DNA from: an uncultured OCS116 cluster bacterium
GTDB taxonomy: Bacteria; Pseudomonadota; Alphaproteobacteria; Rhizobiales; TMED25
NCBI GenBank assembly: GCA_902632055.1
Contig: CACPAS010000004.1
Location: forward strand, 1 to 57,919
Direction of reading: 5' to 3'
DNA length: 57,919 nt
Position 1 is the first letter of the stretch, and each line of letters begins with the position of its first letter. The position numbers and the translations under genes are program-made. This document shows, piece after piece, positions 1 to 10,275 of the stretch. Under the pieces are notes generated by a model. That model worked only from the letters and a program-made list of their open reading frames with translations, did not search any database and was not told where the DNA came from.

Positions 1-155
1 TTTCTGGTAAAAAAGATGTACCCGGTCGACCGCTTGTATACAAAACCACAAAAAAATTTCTTTTAGATTTTAACCTTGGTGATATAAATGATTTACCAAA
101 TCTAAATGAGCTTAAACGTGAGGGGCTGCTCTCGGGATATGAAGATAATTCATGA
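1..155 (+). CDS. scpB: segregation and condensation protein B, C-terminal end (partial)
   Basis: The left edge cuts into this gene; the frame starts at base 3 and ends at a TGA at 153-155. The last 50 residues contain the ScpB hallmark GRPLVYKTT followed by [16 protein letters not shown], matching the GRP-x-TT-x-FL-xx-F-x-L-xx-L-xx-LP winged-helix end of ScpB. ScpB is the small partner that works with ScpA and SMC in chromosome condensation. Upstream sequence is not visible, so the start and any scpA neighbour cannot be judged. The family call rests on this short conserved tail only. Confidence 0.75.
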   Translation, partial: SGKKDVPGRPLVYKTTKKFLLDFNLGDINDLPNLNELKREGLLSGYEDNS

Positions 156-171
156 ATGGATAAGATAGGCC

Positions 172-1227
172 ATGAAAAAAATTGTAAACTATTTATGCGA
201 ACCTAGATTGCGTATTAATTCTATATCATGGAAAATTGGTAATAAAAAAATACTTGATGACATCTCATTCAGCTTGTTTCCAGGAGAGGTCCTCTGCTTA
301 TTAGGTGACTCCGGCTGCGGTAAGACATCGCTATTAAGAATTATAAGTGGTCTGGATAAACAGGATAGCGGTGAAATTCACATCAATGAAGAAACTATTT
401 CTTCAATTAATCTGAATATTCCGCCAGAGTCTAGACCTGTTAGTCTAATCTTCCAAGATTACGCATTATTTCCGCATTTGACCGTGTACCAGAATGTAGC
501 ATATGGACTTAAGGATCTAAATAAACGGCAAAAGAAATTTAAAATTAATAAAATCTTATCGGATCTTGGTTTAATTCAATATTCAGAAAAATATCCCCAT
601 GAATTATCGGGTGGAGAACAGCAGAGGGTAGCTCTCGCAAGAGCAACTGCACCAGAGCCAATAATACTTCTAATGGATGAGCCTTTTTCAGGCTTGGACA
701 GGTCACTACGAGAATACATTCGAGAAGAAACGATCTCTGTTCTGAGGAATAGCGAGTCTGCTGTTATCCTAGTTACGCATGATCCCGAAGAAGCTATGCT
801 GATGGGTGATAGAATTGCCTTAATGAAAGATGGTAAAATAATACAGATTGGATCTAATGATGAATTAATTTTTCAACCCGTAAATGATTACACAGTTAGT
901 ACATTTTCCAATGTTAACACCTATAATACTAGAGTTCAGTCTAACAAAGTCAAAACCCCACTTGGGGAATTCGAAGCCTCAGATATAGAGGATGGTAACG
1001 AAGTGAAAGTTCTTATCAGAGATCAAGCTTTTGATCTTACATCACCGTCAAAAAAAAATTGCTACATTGTAAAACAAATTGATTTTACAGGCGAAAAAAC
1101 ACGAATCCAACTAACTCCAAGAGACTCAGGTGATATTATAAAAATAACTGTTTCAGGTGTATCATCGGTAAAAATTAATGATAATATTGGTCTAACTGTA
1201 GATGAACGGTTTGTTCATATTTTTTAA
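172..1227 (+). CDS. ABC transporter ATP-binding protein, iron/polyamine (FbpC/PotA) type
   Basis: A 351-residue importer ATPase. Walker A GDSGCGKT is at residues 45-52, the Q-loop glutamine near 95, the signature LSGGEQQR at 145-152, Walker B ILLMDEPF ending near 172, and the switch histidine in VTHDPEEA near 203. The roughly 100 residues after the ATPase core look like a TOBE-type regulatory tail, as in the FbpC/PotA/CysA subgroup. It should energise uptake of Fe(III), a polyamine or a similar solute. No permease or binding-protein gene lies beside it: scpB is upstream and kdsA downstream, so the substrate cannot be told. The start ATG at 172 lies 16 bases after the scpB stop, suggesting co-transcription. 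Confidence 0.8.
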   Translation: MKKIVNYLCEPRLRINSISWKIGNKKILDDISFSLFPGEVLCLLGDSGCGKTSLLRIISGLDKQDSGEIHINEETISSINLNIPPESRPVSLIFQDYALFPHLTVYQNVAYGLKDLNKRQKKFKINKILSDLGLIQYSEKYPHELSGGEQQRVALARATAPEPIILLMDEPFSGLDRSLREYIREETISVLRNSESAVILVTHDPEEAMLMGDRIALMKDGKIIQIGSNDELIFQPVNDYTVSTFSNVNTYNTRVQSNKVKTPLGEFEASDIEDGNEVKVLIRDQAFDLTSPSKKNCYIVKQIDFTGEKTRIQLTPRDSGDIIKITVSGVSSVKINDNIGLTVDERFVHIF

Positions 1228-1242
1228 AAAGGGAAATTTAAA

Positions 1243-2067
1243 TTGAATTCAGTAAAAATAGGAAATCTAAAAATATCGAATAAGGGTCCTTTGGTTTTTA
1301 TTGCAGGTCCATGTGCTATGGAGTCAAGGGCGCATTCTTTGTCAATGGCACGTAGTTTAAAGGAAATATCAAATGAACTTGATGTTGGTCTTATATTTAA
1401 AAGTTCCTTTGATAAAGCAAATAGAACAAGTATAAAATCAAAAAGAGGCGTTGGCTTGAATGAGTCGTTAGATATATTTGCCGAAATAAGAAAAGAAACA
1501 GGTTTACCAATATTAACTGATGTACACGAACCACAACAATGTAGCATAATCAAAGACTATGTCGATATAATACAAATACCTGCATTTCTAGCGAGGCAAA
1601 CTGATCTAATTTTGGCAGCGGCAAGAACACAAAAACCTATTAATATAAAAAAATCACAATTTATGTCACCTTGGGATATTCAGTATTCGGCAGAAAAAAT
1701 ACTTAATCAATCTAATAAAAATATATGCTTGACTGAAAGAGGGTATTGTTTTGGTTACAATAATCTTGTTGTAGATTTTCGTTCTATTGAAATTATGAAA
1801 AAACTTAATTTCCCAATAATTTTTGACGCTACTCACTCTGTACAATTACCGGGTGGTGGCGAGACAAGTGGTGGTCAAAAAGAATTCATAGATTCGCTAT
1901 CAACTGCAGCAGTTTCAATCGGTATCTCAGCAATTTTTGCCGAAGTTCATGACAAACCTGAGTTGGCCATATCAGACGGAGATAATCAGCTTAATTTGGA
2001 TGAATTCTGCCGGCTTGTGAAAAAATTGAAAGAATTTGATAAATTTAAAAAAAAATTAGAGGGCTAA
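1243..2067 (+). CDS. kdsA: 3-deoxy-8-phosphooctulonate synthase (Kdo-8-P synthase)
   Basis: KdsA condenses phosphoenolpyruvate with D-arabinose 5-phosphate to Kdo-8-phosphate, the first committed step to the lipopolysaccharide core sugar Kdo. At 274 residues it matches family length. Visible motifs are GPCAMESR (residues 22-29), KSSFDKANRTS, DVHEP, IQIPAFLARQTDL, DATHSVQLPGG and FAEVHDKPELAISDGDNQL. The cysteine in GPC, the histidine in DATHS, and the later glutamate and aspartate correspond to metal ligands of the metal-dependent class (Aquifex type); E. coli has asparagine instead of that cysteine. The start is a TTG behind an AAAAAGGGA ribosome site. eno follows 15 bases later; its product (PEP) is a KdsA substrate. 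Confidence 0.93.
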   Translation: MNSVKIGNLKISNKGPLVFIAGPCAMESRAHSLSMARSLKEISNELDVGLIFKSSFDKANRTSIKSKRGVGLNESLDIFAEIRKETGLPILTDVHEPQQCSIIKDYVDIIQIPAFLARQTDLILAAARTQKPINIKKSQFMSPWDIQYSAEKILNQSNKNICLTERGYCFGYNNLVVDFRSIEIMKKLNFPIIFDATHSVQLPGGGETSGGQKEFIDSLSTAAVSIGISAIFAEVHDKPELAISDGDNQLNLDEFCRLVKKLKEFDKFKKKLEG

Positions 2068-2082
2068 AATTTAGGTAATAAT

Positions 2083-3363
2083 ATGACTAAAATTACGAAG
2101 ATTGTGGGTCGTGAAATTCTGGATAGTAGAGGAAACCCAACGGTTGAGGCCGATGTTTATTTAAATAATAGTATAATATCGCGCTATTCCGTTCCATCAG
2201 GAGCATCTACAGGTGTGCATGAGGCTGTTGAATTGAGGGATGGTGGTAATAGATATAACGGTATGGGCGTAACAAAAGCTGTAAATAACATAAACACAGA
2301 GATCAATGACTGTCTAATTGGGCTAAGTCCAACTAATCAGTCTAATATCGATCAAATATTGATTGATTTAGATAATACTAAAAACAAAAGTAGACTTGGT
2401 GCAAACGCAATGCTGGCTGTATCAATTGCAGTTGCAAAAGCGGCTTCGATTGCTGAAAATAAAAAACTTTATGAGTATTTGTCAGGAACCCAAGATTTTA
2501 AATTGCCTGTCCCAATGATGAATATTTTAAATGGTGGAGCTCATGCCGATAACCCAATTAATATACAAGAGTTTATGATAATCCCTGCTAATTTTAACAC
2601 GTTTCATGAGTCTTTAAGAGCTGGGGCTGAGGTGTTTAGATCTTTGAAAGAAAATCTCAAATCAAAATCACTAGGTACATCGGTTGGCGACGAAGGTGGC
2701 TTTGCACCAAATCTTGCCAATACAAAAGATGCTGTCGAAATTATTATCAAGTCTATTTCAGATGCTGGATATAGCATCGAGAAAGATATTTTTCTTGCGT
2801 TAGATGCCGCTTCTAGTGAGTTTTTTAAAAACGATAGGTATCAAATTGAACCAGGTAGGGATCCCGAAACAGTTGAGGGGATGATTAATTTTTACGGTTC
2901 ACTAATTAGAGATTATCCAATTATATCAATAGAAGATGCAATGTCTGAAGATGATTGGGATGGCTGGGAAAAATTAACGAACGCAATAGGAAGCAAGTGC
3001 CAGTTAGTAGGGGATGATTTATTTGTAACCAATGAGCAAAGACTCAAAAGAGGTATAGATGCCGGTATCGCGAATTCAATATTGGTAAAAGTAAACCAAA
3101 TAGGAACTCTATCGGAAACTCTAAAAACAATAGAGATTGCAAAGAGCCACGATTATTCCTGTGTTATATCGCATAGATCCGGGGAAACCGAAGATACTAC
3201 TATTGCTGATTTATCAGTATCAACAAATGCAGGTCAGATAAAAACTGGTTCTTTATCACGTTCTGATCGGACAGCAAAATATAATCAATTACTGAGAATT
3301 GAAGAAGAACTTGGTGGCAGGGGTTATTTTCCGGGCAAGGGTGAATTCAGTAAATATATTTAA
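2083..3363 (+). CDS. eno: enolase
   Basis: Enolase interconverts 2-phosphoglycerate and phosphoenolpyruvate in the cytoplasm. The 426-residue protein begins with the N-terminal signature [15 protein letters not shown] and the mobile loop SGASTG. The catalytic acid region [10 protein letters not shown] is near residue 203, the magnesium ligands are in [17 protein letters not shown] and GDDLFVTN, the catalytic lysine is in [10 protein letters not shown] near 336, and the substrate loop SHRSGETED is near 365. Nothing essential is missing. It sits between kdsA and ftsB, the usual alphaproteobacterial order leading into the pyruvate dehydrogenase genes. Confidence 0.97.
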   Translation: MTKITKIVGREILDSRGNPTVEADVYLNNSIISRYSVPSGASTGVHEAVELRDGGNRYNGMGVTKAVNNINTEINDCLIGLSPTNQSNIDQILIDLDNTKNKSRLGANAMLAVSIAVAKAASIAENKKLYEYLSGTQDFKLPVPMMNILNGGAHADNPINIQEFMIIPANFNTFHESLRAGAEVFRSLKENLKSKSLGTSVGDEGGFAPNLANTKDAVEIIIKSISDAGYSIEKDIFLALDAASSEFFKNDRYQIEPGRDPETVEGMINFYGSLIRDYPIISIEDAMSEDDWDGWEKLTNAIGSKCQLVGDDLFVTNEQRLKRGIDAGIANSILVKVNQIGTLSETLKTIEIAKSHDYSCVISHRSGETEDTTIADLSVSTNAGQIKTGSLSRSDRTAKYNQLLRIEEELGGRGYFPGKGEFSKYI

Positions 3364-3397
3364 TTAAATATTAAATTTTATCTAATATAAAAATCGA

Positions 3398-3700
3398 ATG
3401 TTTTTTATTAGATTCAAGAGATATATATCCTATCTTTTTTTGCCATTATTATTAACTCTTTTTCTTGGTTATATTTCATATCATACTTTTATCGGGGACT
3501 CTGGTTTGAACAAGAACTCAGTTCTAAAAGATGAGTTAAGCAATTTACAACTTGAGTTGGTTGAAATAAGGAATAATAGACTTGAAATAGAAAAGCATAT
3601 ATCACTACTAGAAAAAAATATAGACGCAGACATGTTGCAGGAAAAGGCCAAAAAGATTCTATATTACGCACATCCAGATGAAATTATCATTATAAAATGA
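3398..3700 (+). CDS. ftsB: FtsB/DivIC-family septum formation initiator
   Basis: A 100-residue bitopic protein: a short cytoplasmic basic start (residues 1-12), one membrane helix at about 13-30, then a predicted coiled coil from about 40 to 75 with regular leucine/isoleucine spacing, and a short tail. FtsB-family proteins bridge FtsL and FtsQ in the divisome and help switch on septal peptidoglycan synthesis. Sequence identity in this family is low, so the call relies on size, helix plus coiled-coil layout, and position between eno and pdhA, where alphaproteobacteria normally keep it. The ATG is 35 bases after the eno stop. Confidence 0.8.
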   Translation: MFFIRFKRYISYLFLPLLLTLFLGYISYHTFIGDSGLNKNSVLKDELSNLQLELVEIRNNRLEIEKHISLLEKNIDADMLQEKAKKILYYAHPDEIIIIK

Positions 3701-3797
3701 TTTAATTAACAAAATTCGAACGATCATTCTATTTTTCGCCTATTTTATATATTTGCAGTAATTATATATATATAATAATGATGTAAAGTAATTTTTT

Positions 3798-4784
3798 ATG
3801 ACTAATAAAACAAAAAAAACCAATACCATATCAAAATCTGATTCTATAGAAGCATATAAAAAGATGCTTCTTATACGAAGGTTTGAGGAAAAAGCTGGAC
3901 AGTCATATGGTCTAGGGCATATAGGTGGTTTCTGCCACTTGTATATTGGACAAGAGGCTGTTGTAGTTGGACTACAGATGTGTATTGGTGATGGTGATCA
4001 AGTTATTACTACATACAGGGATCATGGACATATGCTTGCTTGCGGCATGAATCCTGATGGAGTAATGGCAGAATTATATGGACGTGCAGATGGCTACTCG
4101 AAAGGAAAAGGGGGGTCAATGCATATGTTTTCTAAAGATTCTAATTTTTATGGCGGGCACGGTATAGTAGGTGCCTCTGTTCCACTAGGAACGGGTTTAG
4201 CATTCTCTAATAAGTATAAAAAAAATAAGGCTGTTACACTTACTTATTTTGGTGATGGAGCAGCAAATCAGGGTCAAGTTTATGAAAGTTTTAATATGGC
4301 TAAATTATGGGAGTTACCCTGTATTTATGTAATTGAAAATAATAGGTACGCAATGGGTACTTCGGTGCAAAGGTCATCCGCGCAGAAAGATCTATCACAA
4401 AGAGGAATAAGTTTTGGTATTGAAGGTGAACAAGTTGATGGAATGGATATAGAGTCTGTAATTGCAGCTGGTAAAAAAGCAGTAACAAAAGTGCGAAATA
4501 ATGGAGGTCCATACATACTTGAAATGCTGACATACAGATATAGAGGGCATTCAATGTCTGATCCAGCGCAATACAGATCACGTGATGAGGTCAAGGAAGT
4601 TAGGGATCAGTCCGACCCCATCGAAAGTCTAAAAAATAAAATTATTCAAAATGACTATCTTACAGAAGAGCAACTTCAAGAATTAAATGCTGACATTAAG
4701 AAAACAGTCGATCAATCAACTCAGTTTGCTACAGAAAGCCCATTGCCTGATGAATCTGAACTTTATATCGACGTTTATCAATAG
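3798..4784 (+). CDS. pdhA: pyruvate dehydrogenase E1 component, alpha subunit
   Basis: The alpha subunit of the thiamine-diphosphate-dependent E1 decarboxylase, which converts pyruvate and transfers the acetyl group to the lipoyl domain of E2. It is 328 residues long. The ThDP motif begins with [13 protein letters not shown] near residue 151 and closes with ENN near 180. The downstream [19 protein letters not shown] region is the E1-alpha activation loop. The protein works as an alpha2beta2 tetramer with the product of the next gene, 8 bases downstream. About 97 AT-rich bases separate it from ftsB, so a promoter for the pdh-lpd-lipA operon may lie there, though I see no clear -35/-10 pair. 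Confidence 0.96.
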   Translation: MTNKTKKTNTISKSDSIEAYKKMLLIRRFEEKAGQSYGLGHIGGFCHLYIGQEAVVVGLQMCIGDGDQVITTYRDHGHMLACGMNPDGVMAELYGRADGYSKGKGGSMHMFSKDSNFYGGHGIVGASVPLGTGLAFSNKYKKNKAVTLTYFGDGAANQGQVYESFNMAKLWELPCIYVIENNRYAMGTSVQRSSAQKDLSQRGISFGIEGEQVDGMDIESVIAAGKKAVTKVRNNGGPYILEMLTYRYRGHSMSDPAQYRSRDEVKEVRDQSDPIESLKNKIIQNDYLTEEQLQELNADIKKTVDQSTQFATESPLPDESELYIDVYQ

Positions 4785-4792
4785 GTTTAGTG

Positions 4793-6109
4793 ATGAAAAC
4801 TGAAATTTATATGCCTGCTATGTCGCCAAGTATGACAGAAGGTACATTGACAAAATGGCTAGTTAAGATTGGTGATCAACTCAAAATTGGGGATCCTATT
4901 GCTGAAATAGAAACTGATAAGGCAACTATGGAAGTTGAAAGTCAAATTGAGGGTGTTATGTCAGAGTTCTTAGTTGAGAATGGGCAGGATCAAATTGCTA
5001 TAAAAACTCCAATTGCAATTATCGAAACAACAAATAGTACAGAAAAGCTCAAAGGTAAGTTATTCACAAACACTATAGATGATCAACCTAAGAAAAAGTC
5101 TACAAAAGGTCCTTACATTGACCAGGATAAAAGATTAGACAAGATTACTGTTCGTGAGGCTATCAGAGATGCCATAGCTGAAGAAATGCGAATAGACAAG
5201 AATGTATTTGTAATGGGTGAAGAGGTGGCCGAATATCAGGGTGCCTATAAGGTAACCCAGGGTTTACTTCAGGAGTTCGGTGCCGCAAGAGTAATAGATA
5301 CCCCAATTACTGAAAATGGCTTCGCAGGACTTGCAATAGGTGCATCTTTTTCTGGACTAAAACCTGTAGTGGAATTCATGACGTTTAATTTTTCACTTCA
5401 GGCAATGGATCATATAATAAATTCTGCAGCAAAAACTCTTTATATGGGTGGTGGTCAATTAAACTGCCCCATAGTGTTTCGCGGTCCGAATGGGGCAGCA
5501 GCTCGTGTTGCAGCGCAACATAGCCAGGATTTGACAGCATGGTTTTCTCATATACCAGGATTAAAAGTTATATCACCATTTACCGCGAGCGATCATAAAG
5601 GATTACTCAAGGCAGCTATCAGAGACCCAAACCCCGTTATTTTTCTTGAAAATGAAATTTTGTATTCAGAGCAAGAATCATTACAGGAGCTTAATGAAGA
5701 AATAATTCCGATTGGTAAAGCTAAAATACTGAGGGAAGGAAATGATATCACTCTAATATCCCATTCAATTTCTTTGAAAATGTGCCTAGAGGTATCAAAA
5801 AAATTAGAAAAAAGAAATATTAGCTGTGAAGTTCTTGATCTTAGAACTATTAGGCCATTAGATATTAACACAATCATAAACTCAATTAAGAAAACGAATA
5901 AATGTGTTGTTGTAGAGCAGGGATGGTCACAATCTGGTGTATCATCAGAGATTATATCTGTTATAATGGAGAACGCATTTGACTGGCTCGATGCTCCTGT
6001 TTTACGCCTTACAGGTAAAGATGTGCCTATGCCATACGCAGAGAATTTAGAAAAATTAGCATTGCCATCAGAATATGAGCTGATCAAGATTATTGAAAGT
6101 TTAGTTTAA
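4793..6109 (+). CDS. pdhB: pyruvate dehydrogenase E1 component, beta subunit with N-terminal lipoyl domain
   Basis: A beta subunit of the E1 decarboxylase carrying an extra lipoyl domain at its N-terminus (about residues 1-78; lipoyl-lysine near 42 in [11 protein letters not shown]). A linker then leads to the E1-beta core from about residue 115 ([49 protein letters not shown]). The lipoyl fusion is a known alphaproteobacterial trait. A GTG at 4790 directly precedes the ATG at 4793; I prefer the ATG because family members begin with the lipoyl strand at this point. The subunit pairs with PdhA, and its lipoyl arm should be a substrate of the lipoyl synthase encoded downstream. Confidence 0.95.
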   Translation: MKTEIYMPAMSPSMTEGTLTKWLVKIGDQLKIGDPIAEIETDKATMEVESQIEGVMSEFLVENGQDQIAIKTPIAIIETTNSTEKLKGKLFTNTIDDQPKKKSTKGPYIDQDKRLDKITVREAIRDAIAEEMRIDKNVFVMGEEVAEYQGAYKVTQGLLQEFGAARVIDTPITENGFAGLAIGASFSGLKPVVEFMTFNFSLQAMDHIINSAAKTLYMGGGQLNCPIVFRGPNGAAARVAAQHSQDLTAWFSHIPGLKVISPFTASDHKGLLKAAIRDPNPVIFLENEILYSEQESLQELNEEIIPIGKAKILREGNDITLISHSISLKMCLEVSKKLEKRNISCEVLDLRTIRPLDINTIINSIKKTNKCVVVEQGWSQSGVSSEIISVIMENAFDWLDAPVLRLTGKDVPMPYAENLEKLALPSEYELIKIIESLV

Positions 6110-6122
6110 TGAGGAGTTACTA

Positions 6123-7466
6123 ATGTCAATAACAATTTATATGCCAGCATTATCACCGACAATGGAGATGGGAAACATTGTTAAATGGCACAAGGCAGAA
6201 GGTGACCAAATATCATCGGGGGATATAATTGCGGAAATCGAAACCGATAAAGCCGTTATGGAATTCGAGTCTGCTGACGATGGCATTTTAGGTAAAATAC
6301 TTGTTGCCGAAGGTTCTGTTGACGTTAAAGTGAATGAACCAATTGCTATAATACTAGAATCTGAAAACGATACTTTAGATGATAGTGGTACGAATAATAC
6401 TGAAATAAAAACAACGGATGATGTTGAGCAATCCGCTAATGATTTAAGTAACGATACGATTAACGACACAGAATTAAGTAAGGAAATTAATGCGTCAGAA
6501 GATGAGATAGATGATGGTAGTAGGATTTTTATAAGCCCTTTAGCAAAACGAATTGCAGACGATAAAGGAATAAGTCTCGCGAAGGTTCGTGGGACTGGAC
6601 CTAATGGTCGAATACTAAAGAAAGATGTTGAGTCTTACATACCAGAAACAAATGCATCCAAACCTGTAAAATCTCTTCTGGATACAAAAATTGAAGAAGG
6701 TGTAGAGTTGGAGAGCGGGGTAAAGCTTGAAGATGTCAGTACCGCAATAAATCATTCAGTTATTGATACATCTAATAATGAGAAATATATCGAAAAGCCA
6801 ATAGATACAATGCGTTCTGTGATCGCAGAGAGACTCCAGCAGTCAAGTTCAACGATACCCTCATATACATTAAATATCGATGTAAGTATCAGGAGTCTGA
6901 ACGAAATAAGAAAAAGAATGAATGACGATCTGCCGGAGGGCACAAGATTATCCTTCAATCACTTTCTTATAAAGATAACATCAATGGCGATGATAAATAC
7001 ACCTGAGGTGAACTCATCATGGGAAGGTGATAAAATATTTTCTTATAAATCCACGGATATCGGTATGGCTGTTGCAATAGAGAATGGTCTAATTACACCA
7101 ATTATAAGAGATGTTGAAAATAAAGGACTTCTAGCAATTAGCGAAGAGACCAATGATCTTATCACACGGGCCCGTGAAAAAAAGTTAACCCCCGCAGAAT
7201 ATCAAGGGGGAGCTATATCTATTTCAAACCTCGGTTCGTATGGAATAAAAAGTTTCACTTCAATCATTAATCCACCACAAGCCTCAATACTATCAATTGG
7301 TGCACCTCGTAAAGCCCCTGTTATAGTCGATGATGCAGTGAATATTGATGAACTAATTTCAATCACACTTACTGCTGATCATAGATTGATTGATGGGGCC
7401 GTTGGCGCCAAATTTCTTGCGTATATGAAGCAATTAATTGAAAACCCAAATTTGTTGTTATTATAA
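6123..7466 (+). CDS. pdhC: dihydrolipoamide acetyltransferase, E2 of pyruvate dehydrogenase
   Basis: E2 forms the core of the complex and moves acetyl groups to coenzyme A. Domain order in the 447 residues: one lipoyl domain (about 1-80, lysine near 43 in ETDKAVMEFES); an acidic Asp/Asn/Ser-rich linker (80-135); the peripheral-subunit-binding domain (about 136-172, SPLAKRIADDKGISLAKVRG, GPNGRILKKDV); and the catalytic acyltransferase domain (about 225-447) ending with the active-site ADHRLIDGAVGAKF, histidine near 420. It starts 13 bases after pdhB with GAGG spaced 6 bases from the ATG. Confidence 0.96.
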   Translation: MSITIYMPALSPTMEMGNIVKWHKAEGDQISSGDIIAEIETDKAVMEFESADDGILGKILVAEGSVDVKVNEPIAIILESENDTLDDSGTNNTEIKTTDDVEQSANDLSNDTINDTELSKEINASEDEIDDGSRIFISPLAKRIADDKGISLAKVRGTGPNGRILKKDVESYIPETNASKPVKSLLDTKIEEGVELESGVKLEDVSTAINHSVIDTSNNEKYIEKPIDTMRSVIAERLQQSSSTIPSYTLNIDVSIRSLNEIRKRMNDDLPEGTRLSFNHFLIKITSMAMINTPEVNSSWEGDKIFSYKSTDIGMAVAIENGLITPIIRDVENKGLLAISEETNDLITRAREKKLTPAEYQGGAISISNLGSYGIKSFTSIINPPQASILSIGAPRKAPVIVDDAVNIDELISITLTADHRLIDGAVGAKFLAYMKQLIENPNLLLL

Positions 7467-7488
7467 ATTATTGTATGGAAAAAATTTA

Positions 7489-8886
7489 ATGGAATTAAAA
7501 TACGACGTTACTATTATTGGTTCTGGTCCCGGTGGCTATGTTGCAGCAATTCGTTCTGCACAATTAGGGCATAAGACGGCAATAATTGAAAAAGATAAAC
7601 TAGGTGGTATTTGTCTAAATTGGGGTTGTATACCGACAAAAGCACTTTTAAAATCCTCTGAAGTTTACACTACAATGAAAAAATCTGATTACTATGGAAT
7701 CACTGCAAAAAACGTAAGTTTCGACTTTGATAAAATAATAGATAGATCTCGAGGTGTTGCCGCTTCACTCTCAGATGGAATTGGCTACCTATTAAAAAAA
7801 AATAATATCGATTTAATTATTGGGAGTGGGCAAATTTTAGATAAGAATAATATCAAAGTTGAAACTGAAAAAAAACAAACAATTATCTCGTCAAAAAATA
7901 TTATTATTTCAACTGGCGCACGCCCAAAGGAATTGCCAGGTATAAAATTCAATGAGGATATTTGGTCATACAAACAAGCAATGGTACCAGATAAAATTCC
8001 GAACTCAATACTTGTAATTGGTTCAGGCGCCATTGGAATTGAATTTGCAAACTTTTATAATGCAATCGGGACCACTGTAGATGTTGTAGAACTTGCAGAT
8101 AAAATTCTGCCGAGCGAAGATGCGGAGGTATCTGAATATGCAAAAGCTGAGTTTGAAAAACAAGGTATAAACTTTCACTTGACTTCTCATGTGGATACAA
8201 TAACAAAAAATAAGGGTAAATTGAATATTGAGCTGGTCAATAACGAGAATAGTAAACGAGCTAATCTTAAAGCTGATAAAATTATAATGGCGGTTGGTAT
8301 AACTGGTAATATTGAGAATATTGGGTTGGAAGAAAATGGTATAAATACAATTGATGGTCATATTGAAACAACTGAGTCAATGCAAACAAATATTAGAAAT
8401 ATATATGCTATAGGAGATGTTGCAGGTGCACCATGGTTAGCTCACAAGGCTTCTCACGAAGGTGTCATTGCCGTAGAGCATTTATCAGGAATGGATACTC
8501 ACCCAATTGAAAAAAGTAACATACCAGGTTGCGTATATTCTTCTCCACAAATTGCATCAATCGGATTATCTGAGTACGATGCAAGAAATAAGTATGGAGA
8601 TGTAAAGGTTGGTAAATTTCCTTTAATTGCAAATGGTAAGGCAAAAGCAATTTCAAATGATACTGGATTTGTAAAAGTAATATACGAGAGCGCTACAGGT
8701 GAATTACTTGGCGCCCATATGATTGGAGATAGCGTTACTGAGTTAATTCATGGTTACGCAATTGCAAAAAATATGGAAGGCACAGAAGAAGATATTATAA
8801 ATACGATATTTCCACACCCAACAATTTCAGAGTCATTGCATGAAGCCGTTCTTAGCGCATACGATATTCCAATTCATTATAAGTAA
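7489..8886 (+). CDS. lpd: dihydrolipoyl dehydrogenase (E3)
   Basis: The FAD flavoprotein that re-oxidises dihydrolipoamide on E2 and passes electrons to NAD. With the ATG at 7489 it is 465 residues. The FAD-binding start is [16 protein letters not shown]. The redox-active disulfide is C42 and C47 in [16 protein letters not shown], the NAD site contains [13 protein letters not shown], and the C-terminal active-site histidine/glutamate are in [11 protein letters not shown]. An in-frame upstream ATG at 7438 would add 17 residues overlapping pdhC that do not resemble the family, so 7489 is preferred. Confidence 0.96.
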   Translation: MELKYDVTIIGSGPGGYVAAIRSAQLGHKTAIIEKDKLGGICLNWGCIPTKALLKSSEVYTTMKKSDYYGITAKNVSFDFDKIIDRSRGVAASLSDGIGYLLKKNNIDLIIGSGQILDKNNIKVETEKKQTIISSKNIIISTGARPKELPGIKFNEDIWSYKQAMVPDKIPNSILVIGSGAIGIEFANFYNAIGTTVDVVELADKILPSEDAEVSEYAKAEFEKQGINFHLTSHVDTITKNKGKLNIELVNNENSKRANLKADKIIMAVGITGNIENIGLEENGINTIDGHIETTESMQTNIRNIYAIGDVAGAPWLAHKASHEGVIAVEHLSGMDTHPIEKSNIPGCVYSSPQIASIGLSEYDARNKYGDVKVGKFPLIANGKAKAISNDTGFVKVIYESATGELLGAHMIGDSVTELIHGYAIAKNMEGTEEDIINTIFPHPTISESLHEAVLSAYDIPIHYK

Positions 8887-8888
8887 TC

Positions 8889-9830
8889 ATGGTAAATATA
8901 ATAAATAAATTTAGTCAGCCAGATAAATTACGTCACCCACAATTTCGTAATAAATCTGAAAATCCAAGTGGGAAAAAACCACCTTGGATTAAGGTTAGGT
9001 ATAAGAATTCTCTGAACTACCTTGAAACTAATGATATAATAAAAGAAAATAATCTGGTAACCGTTTGCCAAGAAGCTGCCTGTCCCAACATATCAGACTG
9101 TTGGGATAAAAAGCATGCTACCTTTATGATATTGGGTGATACCTGCACACGTGCATGTTCTTTTTGTAATGTAAAAACAGGAAAGCCGGATCCAATTGAT
9201 AAGAATGAGGCCCTATCGGTTGCAAATGCGGTAAAAAAAATGAGTCTTAGGCACGTTGTAATAACATCGGTCGACAGAGATGATTTGGTAGATGGTGGTG
9301 CTAGTCATTTTGTTGATGTTATAAGCAATATAAGAGAAATATCTCCATCTACCACTATAGAGATTTTAACGCCGGATTTTCTGAGAAAAGATGGTGCATT
9401 GGATATTTTAATGGAAGAAAAGCCAGATGTTTTTAATCACAATCTAGAGACGGTTCCGTCCATGTATTTAAATATCCGTCCTGGCGCCAGATATTTTCAC
9501 TCTCTAAATTTATTAAAAGAAGTAAAAAATAGGGATAATTCAATATTTACAAAATCAGGTATAATGGTCGGTCTCGGCGAAAAAAGGGAAGAGGTTTTAC
9601 AGGTTATGGATGATATGATTTCCGCAAATGTTGACTTCATCACAATTGGACAGTATTTACAGCCAACAATTAAACATGCAAAAGTAATGGAGTATGTACA
9701 CCCTGATATCTTTGAGAGCTATGCGTCAATTGCAAAATCAAAAGGTTTTAAGATGGTCTCTGCTAGTCCATTTACACGTTCATCTTTTCATGCAGATGAG
9801 GATTTTATCAAGCTCAAGAATGCAAAATAA
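8889..9830 (+). CDS. lipA: lipoyl synthase
   Basis: A radical-SAM enzyme that inserts two sulfurs into octanoyl groups on lipoyl domains, here most likely those of PdhB and PdhC. The auxiliary iron-sulfur cluster cysteines are C60, C65 and C71 in [12 protein letters not shown]; the radical-SAM cluster cysteines are C86, C90 and C93 in CTRACSFC. The C-terminal [11 protein letters not shown] includes the conserved RSS serine that ligates the auxiliary cluster. The 313-residue length is normal. It begins 2 bases after the lpd stop, so cofactor synthesis is coupled to synthesis of the complex that needs it. Confidence 0.96.
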   Translation: MVNIINKFSQPDKLRHPQFRNKSENPSGKKPPWIKVRYKNSLNYLETNDIIKENNLVTVCQEAACPNISDCWDKKHATFMILGDTCTRACSFCNVKTGKPDPIDKNEALSVANAVKKMSLRHVVITSVDRDDLVDGGASHFVDVISNIREISPSTTIEILTPDFLRKDGALDILMEEKPDVFNHNLETVPSMYLNIRPGARYFHSLNLLKEVKNRDNSIFTKSGIMVGLGEKREEVLQVMDDMISANVDFITIGQYLQPTIKHAKVMEYVHPDIFESYASIAKSKGFKMVSASPFTRSSFHADEDFIKLKNAK

Positions 9831-10275
9831 TTTGAAGTCAAAAAAACTTACAAGAAGGATTGAGTACAGTGCTGATGATATGTACAGTTTAGTTGCGGAT
9901 GTTGAAAAATACCCATTTTTTGTACCGGCTTGTAAGTCACTAGAAGTTTTAAAGAAAAGTAAGGATGGAAATCTTGTACGAATAGACGCCGTTATGGAGG
10001 TAGGGTATGGCTTTTTGAATGAATTTTTCACGTCCCATATTACATTGAATGAGGAAAAGTTCACGATTGAAGTTATTAATAACGACGGTCCATTTCGAAG
10101 ACTCAATAACTACTGGCAATTTAATGATACTGAAAGTGGATCAGAAATTATATTTGAGATTGATTTTATTGCAAAAAATTCATTCACAGGAAAGATTATT
10201 AATCTGATGTTTGAAAGAGTATTTAGTAAATATATTTATGCCTTCGAGAACAGGGCAAATGAGCTTTATAACTGA
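9820..10275 (+). CDS. COQ10/RatA-type START-domain protein (ubiquinone-binding family)
   Basis: A 151-residue single-domain protein of the polyketide-cyclase/START superfamily, COQ10 subgroup. Recognisable are the opening [20 protein letters not shown] followed by PFFVPACKS, the [10 protein letters not shown] strand region, the [12 protein letters not shown] segment and the closing [20 protein letters not shown] helix. Family members bind a lipid such as ubiquinone (Coq10) or act on ribosomes (RatA). The gene commonly follows lipA in alphaproteobacteria. The ATG at 9820 overlaps the lipA stop by 11 bases; an upstream in-frame start would lie deep inside lipA and add unrelated sequence. Confidence 0.85.
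   Translation: MQNNLKSKKLTRRIEYSADDMYSLVADVEKYPFFVPACKSLEVLKKSKDGNLVRIDAVMEVGYGFLNEFFTSHITLNEEKFTIEVINNDGPFRRLNNYWQFNDTESGSEIIFEIDFIAKNSFTGKIINLMFERVFSKYIYAFENRANELYN

Noticed and set aside
3753..3776. Possible TTGCAG/TATAAT promoter before pdhA
   Set aside because: The spacer is only 12 bases, too short for sigma-70; the surrounding TA repeats make chance matches likely.
5593..6087. A 164-codon minus-strand frame inside pdhB
   Set aside because: Antisense shadow of a highly conserved gene.
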